The notes under the pieces: generated by a model
Seen by the model: the letters and a program-made list of their open reading frames with translations, nothing else
The model's database searches: none
What the model was told of the DNA's origin: nothing
Shown: positions 33,444 to 46,186 of the stretch, piece after piece
How the letters are laid out: each line of letters opens with the position of its first letter
How positions within the stretch are numbered: position 1 is the first letter of the stretch
Assembly (NCBI GenBank): GCA_022376465.1
Contig: JACDTU010000003.1
Location: 186,001 to 250,000 of the forward strand
Direction of reading: 5' to 3'
DNA length: 64,000 nt
From: Cubamyces lactineus
Taxonomy: Eukaryota > Basidiomycota > Agaricomycetes > Polyporales > Polyporaceae
Position numbers and translations under genes: made by a program

Positions 33444-35601
33444 TCATGCCTTGATCGCCGCAGGCATATGGCTCAACCGCCTCCAGAACTTCCACCTTTG
33501 CGACTTCTTCTCCTTCTCGCCCGTGCTCGCACTACGGCTCGAGCTGCTGCTCGCATCACCGCGCCGCTCAGGCGACGCCGCCGAGTGCGCATCGAGCGAC
33601 CCGCACTCCGACTCCTCCGAATGTGGCGGCGTCGGTAACCCTCCACTGTTCGGAGATACGACGACCTCCTTGCTCCGGGATGATGACGGGGAGAGCTGAC
33701 GGGAAAGCGCGCTCGAGAACGAGCCGAGGTGGTGCTGCGACGCCTGCGAGGGGTGGGAGAATGGCCGCGCGTCAGACCCGTGCGGGCTCCACTCGGACGC
33801 GGACAGCAGCGGGGCGGACGTGCTTCGCGTCCCGTTTCCCCTCTCGAACGCCCGCGGCAGGGTCTGCATGTCCGGTCTCAGGCTGGTCCCATGTCTCTGT
33901 GAAAGGTGGCCCGAGCCCGTGTCTCCGGCCTGAGAAGGCGAAGCGCCAGGAGCACTAGCACTAGCACTGGGCCCGTCCTCCGGTGAAGGCATGATGACCA
34001 GGTCCGCAGCGGCCGCGATCCACGCGCGTCTCGAAGACGCCTTCGATTTCGCCATCGTCTTTGACAGCGATCTGCTTCCCGCGCCGGCGCTCACCGAAGA
34101 GCTCATCCCCACACCGGCGTTCATACCCGCTGCAGAGCCCGCACTCGCGTCCGCATCTAGTGCCCCGCTTAGCACGACATCTGCCACTGTCCAGTCGCCC
34201 CAGTCCGCGACCCCTGGCTCACAGCCGACCGAGTCGCAGAACGTCGTCGTCTGCATGACGTATGGCCGCGCGCGCTCGAGCGCTTCGTCCCCTGGCATCC
34301 CCGTCGAGATTGCCTGGAAGGCAAAGGAAAGCAGAAAGGCTTCGATGCTTTCCACCAGCTTCCTCCGAGCGCCGACAGGCGCATTCGATGGTGGGGGCGG
34401 CAGGAGGTGTAACAAAAGTGCCTTCGCGGGTGGTGGCGGTGAAGGAAGACTGAGCGACTCCCCACTCTGATAAGGCGGCGTGGGCGGGAGGTAGACCGAC
34501 GCAGAACTCCGGCTAAAGGCATTGAATATCGACTGTGGTCGCTGGAATCTCGAACTGGAGGAGGACGCCGTGCGAGAGCGCATTGCGGGAGGCGCGGGGC
34601 CATTCGAGACCAGGAACGGCCTGGATATTGTCGTAACAAGAATGGAGGTCTTGAGCAACGCCTTGTCAGAGATGTGATCCGGCAAGAAGTTGATGAGCGC
34701 GTCGAAGGGCCGCTGTGATGGGTCGGGCTTGGGAAGGCTCTGTGAAGCTTGGCGAGTACTGCGCGAGAGGAACGTGCCGGAGGAGGAAGAATGCGGGCGG
34801 AATAGAGAGGGTGGCCTAGACGGTGCCAAGGATTCAGAGGACAGCTGCGTCGATGAACTGCCTGGCGATGTAGGCGTGCTCTGCGAGCCATTGAAACGGA
34901 GGACGCTGGGCGGGGCAAGTTCGGCATCAATATCTAGCTCTTCAGATAGCTCAAGGACGCCGGTTCCGCCGTGTTTGCGCCACGCGCGGGCTATTCTCTC
35001 CGCCCACTCCAAGACGTTAACAAAGCGCACCGCGCCAGCATCTTCAAGGGCCAAAGGCGCTGATAGATGGAGAATGCGGACCGTCGGGAGGACAATGTGA
35101 GGGATGTCTGGGGGCTTATGTGTGGCGAGGATGACAAGAGACTTTGCGAGATGGCGAGACTGAAGGAGGGGGGCAAGCTCCTTCAACGTCGGGGCTGACT
35201 GCGGATTAGGACGAAGCGCGGTGATGCGAGAATATGGCAAGAGACGTACCTCCGAGGACGAATATGACGTTTCGACGCTGGTAGGACGTCGCGGCGAGAA
35301 GCGCGTCAACCTTGAGGAACCAAGGCTCGCCTAGGGCGGCAGCGGGGACGCCGGTGAAGGGATCGAGGGGGAAGCGAGGCTTGAAGACGTCGGGCTTGCG
35401 TGACCGCTGGTGTGTGCGGGAGCCGGAGGGTGTGCTGGAGGATGCGACGGCGGCCATGCTGGAGGAGAAGGAGGAGGAGGGGAAAGGAGGCGATGAGAGT
35501 TGGGTGGATGCGGAGGGGGCAGTTTGCAGGAGGACATTGTTGTGTGTCCCCCACTCTGGCGTCATATCTAAGCCGAAATTCGGCAAGGCGGCCAAGGCCA
35601 T
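33444..35601 (-). CDS. Uncharacterised Ser-rich protein
   Basis: Exons 35601-35250 and 35194-33444 (700 aa). I do not recognise the family. The N-terminal ~250 residues look folded: DVFKPRFPLDPFTGVP, then VIFVLGAPTLKEL across the splice junction, SLVILATHKPPDIPHIVLP and VRFVNVLEWAERIARAW. A second ordered block (FDALINFLPDHISDKALLK and a helix-rich stretch near RRKLVESIEAFLLSFAFQ) follows a disordered linker. The last ~200 residues are Ser/Pro/Gly low complexity with a basic end (RWKFWRRL). Acceptor CAG at 35197-35195 was chosen because it keeps frame; the CAG four bases earlier in transcript order breaks it. A signalling or membrane-associated role is possible but unsupported. Confidence 0.75.
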
Positions 35602-38600
35602 GCGCTTACTGCAGGTCGGGCGCTGCGGAGGATCAGTCCGAAGTGTGATAGCAGGAGAGGAGACCAGCCGGCGGTCGACGAACGGCCTCGAGAGGAGTTA
35701 TACAGCGCGGGCGGAGGACGCTCCGAGACGCGGGCGGCGAGAAATGCAGCCAAGGCGAATATTGGGTGGAGGCCCGGGTGTAAGTAGTTTTATTCCAACG
35801 AGCTCTCCTTCCCGTTACGTCGATGGCGCACATATTTACCTCCTCGATCGCCTGCCCCTGCTTCTTTTCGGAGTTTCAACTCCTCTTATGCAAATCCTCG
35901 CCCGAATTAGCGCGAAGCTTCAACCGCCCCCTCCGCACAAGGGCCCGAGCTTGCCGATCCCATCTGCCAAGGCCGTCCGCTCATTCCGCGCAAGGTCACC
36001 GAGCTTTCCAGTTCTCCTCCGCCTCGCACTGGCCAAGTCTCGCGTCCACAATCCCGTACAACACGCCTTCAGACTTCCCCATTACTCATCTCGCACCCTC
36101 CAGGCCCACGCTCACACCAACGTGGCATCAGCCCAACGGCCCTGCACACTTGTTTCGAAATTCACTTCTCAGTTTCGATAAGGCGATGACGCGCTCCGGT
36201 GCATTCCTCACGCCGCCTCCACCGAGCTGCTGTTGCTGGAAGATCGCTCACTGCACTTCACTGCACCGATTCGGCTGCGTTCTGGCCACCACGCCGCCGG
36301 AATGCACGCTACTTCTGGCACCCAGACGACGCGAGCAACCCGCATTGCGGTGAAATTCCATCGCACGCATCACAATGGCATAATTGGGCATCACCTCCAG
36401 GCCGTGCCCCTCCGAGGGACTAGCTGATCAGAATTGCCAAACCGCCAGCGCGAAAGGTGCAAAAAGACGCACGTTCAAGGTCCAAACCTTCTCGTCCCGG
36501 CCGCACCGCCTGCCGAGTGCTCAGGGTGGATTAAGCTCCCGGCGATATCGTCCTCTCAGGCTGGGCACTGCACAAGAACGTTGGATACCGACGGATGCCG
36601 CAGCCGGGTGGCAACTCGCAATCTTGGTGTTGCCTTGGTATATCAGGGTTCGATACTCTGCGTCCAGTGCTCAGTCACCAGTGACAGTACGGCATCGACC
36701 CGACGTCGACTGGCAGATGCGGGCAAAACGCGAGCAACGCTCTCCAAGACCATGTCGACATCCCGCTTCGCCGCACACTGCCAGTCGGCCCGACGCCGCG
36801 CGCACCATCGCCAAGGCTATAGGCTATCTGCTCGCCCCTCGGTACCGTATACTACGGACGCAGGGAATTTCTCGACTTGGTCGAGTGAATCGCCGCATTC
36901 GAAAAAGCCGATACCCCGCGCGCTCGGATTACCAGTACTTGGTTTGCATGGCGGGTCAAATGCCGCGCTTGCCCGCTCTTCCCGCACCCCGTTCGGCAGC
37001 GAAAATAGATGCTGGACGCAGCGCCCGGGTGACCTGTACGTACCATACCGTCTTGCTGTCACGAGGACTCGAGGAGCTTTGGGTAGGCGAATAGGATTAC
37101 TTACTATTAGTAGAGGATATGGCTACGCACGCGGTGCTATGGCATTAGTGGCCATCCGGTTACCTCTAGCAGCAGTACCGTAACTCGGCAACACGAACAA
37201 CCACGTCTTATTCGCGGTGCGCAGCACGCATGGCACGCTCCATAATTGCATGCTCAGGACCTCAGGCCTCAGGACCAGTCAGCACCCCAGACTCGGACAG
37301 GGCGCATGGATTCGAGCGGCCGTCCACCTCGATTCTGGACGTCCGGATTCGCGCGCACGAGATTGACACTACTTGCGCAGTCGTACGTACGTACGCGCGG
37401 GGATAGCGGGGCTTCTCGCGTTCTGGCGTCGTTCACGAGAACGCGCGTGACTCCGCGCGGGCGTGGTTCGACGTGGACGATGGGGGTGCTGACGTCCTCC
37501 GGGTGCGCATTGCACAGGGCACCGCGCGGGCGTACGTGCGTCGACGGTCTATAATTGCCTCGTCATCCGGAATACGATTGTCGCGAACTCGAAATGCCTC
37601 GGAAATGCCTCACCCCGCGTTCACCGTACACTTGCGTATGAACACAGCTCGGTGCTCGCGAATCTCGTTGCCTCCCTTAGCCTAAGCGCGCTCCTAAGCG
37701 GAAAGCGCGCTTTCGGTCAACACTGAACAGCGTGAACCTGAAGTGATCATGATCGGGAACGGCGTCGAAGCGGAGAGCGCCCAGGCACCGTGCTCTGCAC
37801 AGTGCAGGGTGACAGGGTCCTGCGTTCCAAAATTGCAATTATTGACGACTCTCGTGGCAGCGTGCAAGCCCGAGTGGAGCGCGCCGCGGCTATACGAATA
37901 GGAAGGAACCAGGATCACCGTGTTGGACGGCGTTGACATTGGGGCCAACCATTACGGTACCTAGATGCGCACGCCCGTAGGCCACACCATCGAGATTCGA
38001 AACAAGACGAAACCGAATGGTACATATCCAACACGCCTCGTTTTGTCGCGATGCGAGAAAGGGGCTAGGGTCTCTCGGAGTCGATGCGAGCGTACGGACG
38101 CGGCTGAGACTCTGGGAGACGGAGTAAGCAGATTTTGAACGGAGATATTGAGTCGGGGTGGGCAGTGGACACGTTCGTGGAGCCAGAGAACTGGAGGCTT
38201 GTTGGACTCGGATTCCATTGAGTGGGACGAGAATCCACAAACACGATCCGCGGAAATGTATTTTTGGATCTTTGGCTGGCGGCCAAGAATACTTGCTGAG
38301 TCGCTCGCACCGTTCAGCCGTACGCGTACGTGTCTTGCCGTCTACCGGTCTGCGTGACCTTTGGGTTTGAGAAGGTTTGAGACCGCACCAGCCGGTGGAA
38401 AGAGGGCGGACCGTGAGCAGCTGAATGCACCGAGCAGGATTCGGGGGAGTGCGTGACACGGTGAGTATGACCGGTGGTGGGTGCGTACTGTACACCGACA
38501 TCGTGGTATGTGAGCATGTGCGTGCGGGTACGGGCATGCGAGTGAATTGCTAGACGTGTCGGTCGAGGCCTTATCATGATGCACGATGGTAGGATGGGAG

Positions 38601-39488
38601 GAGGATTGTGGAACAGGGCGCGGATACATTAACAAAGGGCCAAATGCACGACGGGTTCGGACATGGTGTATACGGTGGACCGTAAATTGTCATGGAGTCG
38701 TTTGGTGACATGTAGAAGTCAGCGCTCGTAGCCTGCAGCTGGCATCCGTACCTTTTGGCGCATCGTCGGCACCGGTATGGTAGCATATGGTAGCGGCCCT
38801 GCACTCTTGTGTCGGGTATCGTTCAGCACGAAATCAGCCCAGAGGCAGACACAGCGGGTGTACCTGTCCGTGATACAGAGTGCCCGTGTGTCCACCGCCA
38901 TTACGAATTACTATTGCCGAATGGGTCAGTAGTGAGTTGTACTGACAGGGGTACGTGTCGTGTAAAACACGGCGTACTCGGTATACTATTCGCAACCGGC
39001 TTTTGCACTTGGCACAAGTTCTCGCAGAAGGACGTATGGCAGGTTTCTATAAAAAGTGGGTTAGAAGACATCTATCAAGGGTTTCCGGCGCGCCCTGTTC
39101 TAACATCGCTGCTCGAAGCACAGGGTCACCTACTGAGGTCGCGTTAGGCTATAATGATGCATGTCAATTGCGTACCTTATATACTGTGCGTCGTGATTGT
39201 CCTGAATAGTGGCAAGGTTGAACAAGCCCTAGCGGTTCGCTGAATATAGCCCACTGTTGTGTTGTAGTGACGTACACAGGACTCTGAGAGCGATGATTAT
39301 GGTGAAGTGACGGTGTAATATTTCAAGGACGGAGCAGGCTTTCTCGGCCTCACGGGTTTGACCATGGCCAGTTCTGCATCCGAACGTACTAGGTTAACGA
39401 ACATACCTCGAGATCTACGAGCGGCATGTCATGGAGAGCGGAGATGAAAGCAATGGGATAGAATATGCATGTGGAATGCGGGGATACA
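35602..39488. other. Gene-poor interval, no supported gene
   Basis: About 3.9 kb. The left end is antisense to, or promoter of, the Ser-rich gene. Several frames of 100-290 codons on the + strand (35312-37183) overlap one another and have Arg/Pro/Ser-rich translations without domains. A short TACG tandem run sits near 37383-37396. The right end should hold the 3' UTR of the mL59 gene. I see no tRNA or recognisable transposon. Confidence 0.45.
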
Positions 39489-40132
39489 CTAGAATGGTAG
39501 CTTGGAGTACGATACCGCCCTCGCCGGGCTGACGGGGCTCGGGGTCTTGCGCCGGTAGGTCTGCCCAGGACATCGTCGGTCAATATCGGATGCACATGCA
39601 CACATACACTAGCGACGCAAACACGCACCGACTTGAAGCGCTCGATACGCTCCTCCATGTCCCTCATGAGCATCTTGCGCTTCGAAATCCGCTTCTCGAG
39701 CGTGCGCTCCCACTTGTGGCCCTTGAACATGCGCTTCCTGCCTGCGTAGAGCCTGTTCCCGACGTCCGCGCCCTTCACCTCCTTCTCCTTGTATTCTCCT
39801 TGCCACTCAACCGCAGCGGTCCACCACTTCGCTCCATCAGTCGCTTCTGCAGCAGGTGCCGAAGCAGAAGCACTCTGCAGCTCCTTCAGAGGCACCTTCG
39901 GTCCCGGCGGGAGAAGGTGCAGGAGGCCACTCGCACGTGCGCTCTTGACGAGGTCCGCTTGTCGTCTAAGAGAGTATTTCGCCGGAGCCCAGCGCCCAGA
40001 TTCGGGATTTTTGTGCGGGAGGAAGGGGTTCAAGAGTTTTGGCCGGGCATTGGAAAGCTTGGGATCGGCCTTGAGAATGGGCGCGAGCTCGCGGATGCGG
40101 AACTGCTTCACTGCCTGCAGCGCCGCCGACAT
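39489..40132 (-). CDS. MRPL25: Mitochondrial large-subunit ribosomal protein mL59
   Basis: Structural protein of the mitochondrial 54S subunit (yeast Mrpl25). Exons 40132-39629 and 39560-39489 (191 aa). Family signatures: LLNPFLPHKNPESGRWAP, KYSLRRQADLVK, LPPGPKVP, then the basic block GADVGNRLYAGRKRMFKGHKW with TLEKRISKRKMLMRDM. The short second exon gives TYRRKTPSPVSP, matching the usual basic C-terminus. The ATG at 40132 (MSAALQAVKQF) is preferred over an upstream frame extension to 40237 because the family starts close to this point. It is divergent from SEC62. Confidence 0.9.
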
Positions 40133-40499
40133 CGGGTCCACCAGTGTAACAGCGAGCAAGGACGAGAAGGCAAGGGACCACACGAAGGATAGAGAGGTGA
40201 CCGACGACGACGTGCTGCTGGACGTGCTGGACTTCACAGAAACCCAAAAGGGACATGGCCAGTCAATATTGGCTTACATAAGCAACGCGTCCCCGATATG
40301 GAATGCCAGCCAGCAGTCAGCCTCACTCAAGCAGACCGCCAGCTCAACCTCTTACTCCGCCTTTCTCTCGTCCCCTTTGCTGCCCGCTGGACTCGACTGG
40401 AATCCTGATACCTTAGTGATTATCTAGTGCGTACTCGCGACCCTGACGATTCGTGCGTTTCTTGCTGAACGACAAGCGATACAAACCAGGTCATTCGCG
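40133..40499. promoter_or_regulatory. Divergent promoter region mL59 / SEC62
   Basis: A 367-bp spacer between head-to-head start codons. It must contain both core promoters. No recognisable TATA box was found; the role is inferred from orientation. Confidence 0.4.
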
Positions 40500-41439
40500 A
40501 TGGAGCAGCAGTCCAACGCTCCCCAGGACATCCGGAATGTCGTCAACTTCCTACGGAGCAGCAGTGCGGGGATGAAGATACGCGTCGGCGTGCTTAACGG
40601 AAAGCGCGTTGACTATTTCAAGGGTGCGTCGTTGCTTGACTTCGGCATAATTTAGGGACACGTATCTAACTAAGCCCGCTACGTCATTCAGGCAAGGGCG
40701 CGGTGAAGGCCCTCCTCTCCCCAGCATACGGGAAGCTCAAGAACGTACCGAAAGTCACAGACGAGCAAGAAGCTCACAAACTCCTCCTCTCCATCATCCC
40801 CTACGCATTCTTCCTCCGTGTCGAGCGTGGCGCACCTACCGGCACGTCCTCCGGCTCGCCCAAGCAGCTACAAATCACGCAGATGCAGTCGTTCGTCCCC
40901 TCGGACTACTACGCATGGTTCTACGAGGGGTCGCAATGGACGACATATGTCGGCGGCGTGGCCATGGTCGCAATCATGCTCGCTGGTGTCATGTTCCCAC
41001 TCTGGCCTCCAATCATGCGGTTGGGCGTCTGGTATCTCTCGATCGGCGTCTTAGGCCTCATCGGCCTGTTCTTCGCTCTCGCCGTTGTGCGCCTTATATT
41101 CTACATCATCACCGTGATCGTTGCATCGCCAGGTATCTGGATATTCCCGAAGCTGTTCGCCGACGTTGGCTTCGTGAGTCTGATGTGGCTGACTCTCTCC
41201 ACGACCATTGCTGATCGGTGACACGTTCACAGGTAGAGTCATTTATCCCGCTGTGGGAGTGGGACGTTCCGAAAAAGAAGGGCAAAAAGAAGCGCTCGGA
41301 GAAGGAGAAGGCCAAAGAGACTAACGGCGGTGCATCTCCCGTCTCTTCCGCACATATCGAGGAGATCCAAGATTCGGGCAGCTCAAGACCTGCGAGTCGT
41401 GCAGCCCGCGTGGAGGAGGTGCCGGACGAGGACTCATGA
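40500..41439 (+). CDS. SEC62: SEC62, ER post-translational translocation subunit
   Basis: Membrane partner of the Sec61/Sec63 channel in post-translational protein import into the ER. Exons 40500-40623, 40692-41173, 41233-41439 (270 aa). The N-terminal cytosolic domain carries NVVNFLRSSSAGMKIRVGVL, GKRVDYFKGK and SIIPYAFFLRVER. Two membrane spans follow (VGGVAMVAIMLAGVMFPLWP and IGVLGLIGLFFALAVVRLIFY), then the conserved IWIFPKLFADVGFVESFIP, with WEW just before the charged tail. The tail is Lys/Glu-rich (KKKGKKKRSEKEK), as in other fungal Sec62. All introns are phase-consistent. Confidence 0.95.
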
Positions 41440-41674
41440 CCTTGTGCATTATGACGCGAGCGGGGGATTGTATTACGCTGTATCTATGTGCCAGAGACTG
41501 CTCTTCTTCTATTGGGATAATTAATTGCGTAATGTGCATGGACGAGCTGGTGGACTAAGATGTATTAGAGGCAGCATTGCCAAAGGAGAGGCCTTCCTAC
41601 ACCGCATGACGTTTGTGCAGCATCATCATGGCATATTCCGCTGCGAAGGTACTGTAGATGACGTTGTAGGAGTG

Positions 41675-43250
41675 CTAGGCAGCAGAGTCCGTTTTGTGGT
41701 CCTGTGAGGGTTCACTGACAGCTGGAGCAGATGCAGCTTTCTGCATGCGTTCAAGGCGACGTATAGCTGAACGGGCCTCCATCGCGCCCGAGCGCATGCC
41801 AATGCGTTTTGCCTGATCGAGGCTCTCCTGGAAGGACTTCATGGCGGCGTCGTACTTGCCTCCCATCTGTACGGTTCGACCACGGAAGCTATCTGGTCAA
41901 CATCGTGTCTGTATACGTAGAAGAAAACCACTTGCCTCGAGCAGTGCCCCAAGGTTAAACAACACGGCGGCAAGCGTTTGCTCGCAGAGCGCCATGTGCT
42001 CTGGGTTTTTCTGAGCGCCAGGCAGGGTGCGGGTTTTCTCGATCACGCCTTGCGCTTGGCGCGCCCAGGATTCAGCGAACTTGAGGTTTGTTGGCGGTGG
42101 TCCGAGGACCATTAAGTCGGAGAGGTTGTTCATCAGCTGTGCACCTGTAGAGATCGTGAGGTTGAGAGTGAAGGGACAGTGTGCATATTGGACTCACCTC
42201 GACAACGATCCTCAACTGACGCATTCTTCTGGTTCGACTCAGGTTGCATGAGCATACCGATCGCTTGCAAGTAGAGCGTGACAGCGTATCTATGACTACT
42301 TCAGCTGGAGAGTTGGCATAAATGAGGCCACAGGACGTACTCGTTCTTCCCCTCCTGCGCATAGAATCGGCCAAGCGCCTCCAGTGGCGCCGCGACGTCG
42401 ACCTTGCGCACCCACCACGGTAGATCAAGCTCTCCCAACATAGCTCCCACTTCTCCGTCTGGTTCTTCTGCGCTCTTCACCTTCCCTTTGGACGCATCCG
42501 ACTCGGACTTTATGACACGGAGCATTTCTTCCACCGCGTACGTGAGCCATTGCTCAGTCTCTTCCGGGCCTCGCTGGTATATTTCGGCCATCTCCCCGAG
42601 CTTGTGGGCTATTGCTACGGCGCGCATACGTTCCCGACCGGAAAGGTCTTTGGCCGCCTGGAGCTGGGACAAGGCTGTACTGTATATATCGTACGCTTCC
42701 TGCGGTCGGTTTGATCCTTCAAACGCTTCAGCCAAAGCGACAGCGATACCAGACAACTTCAAGTGAGGCTCTGACGCAAATGCCGAGAGAGGGAGTGTCT
42801 GTGCGGTCTCCCATGCGCTGGAGGTCCTTCAGCCACAATTACAGAGATGAAAGTCGTGACACTCCTCACCGCTGGAGATACCGCGCGCTGAGGTCAAAGT
42901 CACCCTGGTGCTTCGCCTTGATTCCCGCGCGCAAATCTGCACGCACTTCTGGCGGCCACATGGTGAACGTGGTGTAGAATTGGTACCTTGACCGGCACAT
43001 ACTTCAGCGTCGCTCGTTCGCGGACTCGCGTTCATTGGACCCACACGCCGTATGCTGTCGAGGCGACTCCAACCGCCATCAGAACGGTAAACAGCGTTGA
43101 AACTTTTGGACTGGAGCGGGGGCGTCCAGTGGAACTCGCGGCAGAGGACGACATTGCTCGAGCTGCAAGCACAGTCCGAGCTTGCATTCGTGCTTGGAAC
43201 GGCTGCCTGAGCGGCACGGCCAGCTGTTTTCCCACTGCGCGCGTAGACAT
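41675..43250 (-). CDS. Mitochondrial TPR protein, Mgr3-like
   Basis: Probable inner-membrane adaptor of the i-AAA protease, by similarity of layout to yeast Mgr3. Exons 43250-43045, 42986-42870, 42826-42341, 42289-42198, 42144-41932, 41892-41675 (443 aa). An Arg/Ala-rich presequence (about 45 res.) precedes one membrane span (VSTLFTVLMAVGVASTAYGVY). TPR-type helices follow: PPEVRADLRAGIKAKHQGDF, ALAEAFEGSNRPQEAYDIY, and MGGKYDAAMKSFQESLDQA near the end. Intron 1 uses the second of two overlapping donors (GTGGGT at 43044) and intron 5 uses GTGGTT at 41931; both choices are forced by phase. It lies tail to tail with SEC62 (235 bp) and divergent from DHH1. Confidence 0.8.
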
Positions 43251-43799
43251 AGTGTGTATTGGCAAAGTTTTGAGCCTCGAAGATACTTTATGAGCGAGTA
43301 TACCTCACGAAAAGTTGTGGATGTGGTAGTACCAGTGCGTGGTGGTGGACGAGAGGTGGTACTGCGAGCGCTAGACCTTCTACGATTAATATCCGCATAG
43401 CATTTTAGTGGTGTAGCATAGATGTCTCACTTACTTGTCAGAAAGCTTATTGAAGGGTGTACTAAACACCGATAATATTGGGGGACACTCACCTCTGGTA
43501 AGCGTGGGAAAGTCGATAACCGGGCCTGTTGTGCTGCCTCGCGTTGCGAAAAACCCTCTTGCCCTCCGTCCACATCCTTCCTTGCCAACACCGTCGCCCT
43601 GCCTTCCCTCCTTGCACAAACCTCACCGCTCAACCACCCTCGTCGCCCTCGTCACACGTAGTTTGACCGCCGACGCAACTCTTGCACCTAGTACCGTTTT
43701 TGCCACTCTCCGCTCGCGAATCTGTGCTAGACAAAGTACAAAACCGCACACGCACGCGCACACACCCCACCTCATCTCATCATTCCCATCGCATCTGCA
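43251..43799. promoter_or_regulatory. Divergent promoter region Mgr3-like / DHH1
   Basis: A 549-bp spacer between head-to-head start codons. The part next to DHH1 is very C-rich and CT-rich (43560-43800), typical of strong fungal promoters and leaders. No separate gene is seen. Confidence 0.4.
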
Positions 43800-45479
43800 A
43801 TGGCCCAACAAGCACGCCCCTCCTCGTCCACCTCGTAAGAATCTTGTTAGCATTTACTAGCCATGACGACTAATTAGACGCGTCACGTAGCAATAGCGAC
43901 GCCTGGAAAGCAGGTCTGCGCCCGCCGCCAAAAGACTACCGCCCGCAGACCGAAGATGTTACAGCCACGAAGGGTGTAGAATTTGAAGATATGTATCTCC
44001 GAAGGGAACTCCTCATGGGCATCTATGAGGCCGGCTTTGAGAAGCCGTCGCCTATCCAGGAGGAGGCTATCCCAATTGCCCTCACCAAACGCGACGTCCT
44101 CGCTCGTGCCAAGAACGGCACGGGTAAGACCGCTGCTTTCGTCATCCCCTCTCTCCAACAAGTCGACGTCAACAAGAACAAGATTCAAGCCCTTCTCCTC
44201 GTCCCGACACGTGAGCTTGCCCTGCAAACCGCGCAGGTCTGCAAGAACCTCGGGAAGCACATGGGCGTGCAGGTCATGGTCACCACAGGTGGTACTACCC
44301 TAAAGGACGACATCATGCGTCTATCGGAGACGGTACACGTCCTCGTCGGTACCCCCGGTCGTATCCTTGACCTTGCAGGCAAGAACGTAGCGGATCTCAG
44401 CGAATGTCCCGTCTTCGTTATGGATGAAGCGGACAAGCTTCTCTCCCCTGAGTTCGCTCCTGTGATGGAGCAGCTCCTTTCTTACCTCCCCAAGGACCGC
44501 CAGGTCATGTTGTTTAGCGCGACCTTCCCCATGATAGTCAAGGACTTCAAGGTGCGTAAACCTCATACATTACCCGGTAGCACTTGCCGACGTCGCTGCA
44601 GGACAAGCACATGAAGTCGCCCTACGAGATCAACCTCATGGACGAGCTCACTCTCCGAGGTGTTACCCAATATTATGCATATGTCGAGGAACGACAGAAG
44701 GTTCATTGTCTCAATACTCTATTCTCCAAGGTGCGTCTATTATATTGGGCGTTCTGCCACTGCCATACCGACGTCATCAATCGCAGTTGCAAATCAACCA
44801 GTCAATTATATTCTGTAACTCTACCAACCGCGTCGAGCTCCTCGCAAAGAAGGTTACTGAGCTCGGCTACTCATGTTTCTACTCGCACGCCAAGATGCTG
44901 CAATCCCACCGCAACCGCGTCTTCCACGACTTCCGTAACGGCGTCTGCCGCAACCTCGTCTGCTCGGACCTCCTCACTCGCGGTATCGATATTCAGGCCG
45001 TGAACGTCGTCATCAACTTCGATTTCCCGAAGAACTCGGAGACCTACCTTCACCGTATCGGTCGTTCGGGTCGGTTCGGACACCTCGGTCTCGCGATCAA
45101 TCTTGTCACGTACGAAGATCGCTTCAACCTGTACAAGATCGAGCAGGAGCTCGGCACCGAGATCCAGCCTATCCCCCAACAGATTGACAAGGGTCTCTAC
45201 GTCGCCCCTACCGGCCCTCCCGAAGAGAATGGGGAGCAGCAGCAGCAGCAGCAACAACAACAGCAACAGAAGGGGAAAGCCGCTGCCCAACCCCAACCTC
45301 AACCCCAACCGCCGAGGCAGGCTCTGCCTCAGGCCGCTCCTTCTTCCGCGCAGCCACGGCAAGGACCGCCACAGGTCGTCTACCAGAGCGGGCCTCAGCC
45401 TCCCCGGGCTAACGGCACAGCTATCTCCCAGCAAGCTCAGTATCAGAACGGCTATCGCGGCGTGCCCGTTGCACGATAA
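43800..45479 (+). CDS. DHH1: DEAD-box RNA helicase DHH1/DDX6
   Basis: Cytoplasmic helicase that promotes decapping and translational repression in P-bodies. Exons 43800-43834, 43891-44551, 44602-44730, 44787-45479 (505 aa). Helicase motifs in order: Q motif [23 protein letters not shown]; Ia [52 protein letters not shown]. The DHH1-specific [19 protein letters not shown] and [12 protein letters not shown] are present. A 35-nt first exon encodes [11 protein letters not shown]. The C-terminal ~90 residues are Gln/Pro-rich, with a CAG/CAA run at about 45236-45269. Acceptor TAG at 43888-43890 is required by phase. Confidence 0.97.
45237..45270 (+). repeat. CAG/CAA poly-Gln tract in DHH1
   Basis: Trinucleotide run encoding about ten consecutive Gln in the disordered C-terminus of DHH1. 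It mixes CAG and CAA, so it is less slippage-prone than a pure repeat but is still a likely length polymorphism. Confidence 0.8.
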
Positions 45480-46186
45480 ACCGCAGTTCGTTACAATTCG
45501 TCGAACGGGTGAAGTTTGCTGATGGTATGTGACGATGAATTGCAGAGGAGAGTGGACGGGGTGGAGGGGAGTGGAGGGGAGAGTACGGGGATGGATGACT
45601 ATATAACACCGACCGGACTACACGCCAGCATTCGCATCGCACCGCCGCCTCGGCTTCATCGCAACGACCAGAGGGGACCTTGTAATATACTACCGCCTTC
45701 ACCGTCGAGCACCGCGCGCCCACACCCTCTTCCCACCGCAACCATAGCCGCACCGTATCGCACCGCACCTGCAGGACATTCCCCTCGTCGCCATTATCAC
45801 GCTTCTACGCTCTTGACAAGGCCCCATCCTACATACGCACGCCCGATGCTCGCGCGCCCGACGAGGACTCAAGCTGCTACTGTGTTTTCCTATATCGCTA
45901 TCCTGACCCTCCGACTATGTTACGGTTACAGTTTCTTTTTACTTTTCCCACCCACACACCCCTCTTTACTTTCGGTCTCTCGTTTGCGCCTTTCACGTGT
46001 TCTACTCGCTGCATGTAGCTGTAGGTATTCGGTCGTCGATGACAATGCACTTGTTTGTGGTTCGGTCAACTGGCGCGTGCTCCCAGTACGCCATCGTGCA
46101 GTATCATATGAGGTGCGGAATATGCATACAAGAACCGTCCGTCGATACCAGCACCGACCCATTCAAGAACGAGTAGGCACGGTGCA
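45480..46186. other. Convergent 3' spacer DHH1 / SDH5
   Basis: 707 bp between two stop codons facing each other. It should contain both 3' UTRs. Open frames on the + strand (45516-46310) are Arg/Pro-rich, run into the SDH5 exon, and look non-coding. Confidence 0.5.

Noticed and set aside
35312..36181. 289-codon frame on the + strand
   Set aside because: It is largely antisense to exon 1 of the Ser-rich gene and its upstream region, with an Arg/Ser/Pro-rich translation and no domain; a by-product of GC-rich codons.
41930..41940. GC-AG intron donor in the Mgr3-like gene (GAG then GCAAGT)
   Set aside because: It would put the last exon out of frame; the GT four bases further keeps phase and the TPR sequence.
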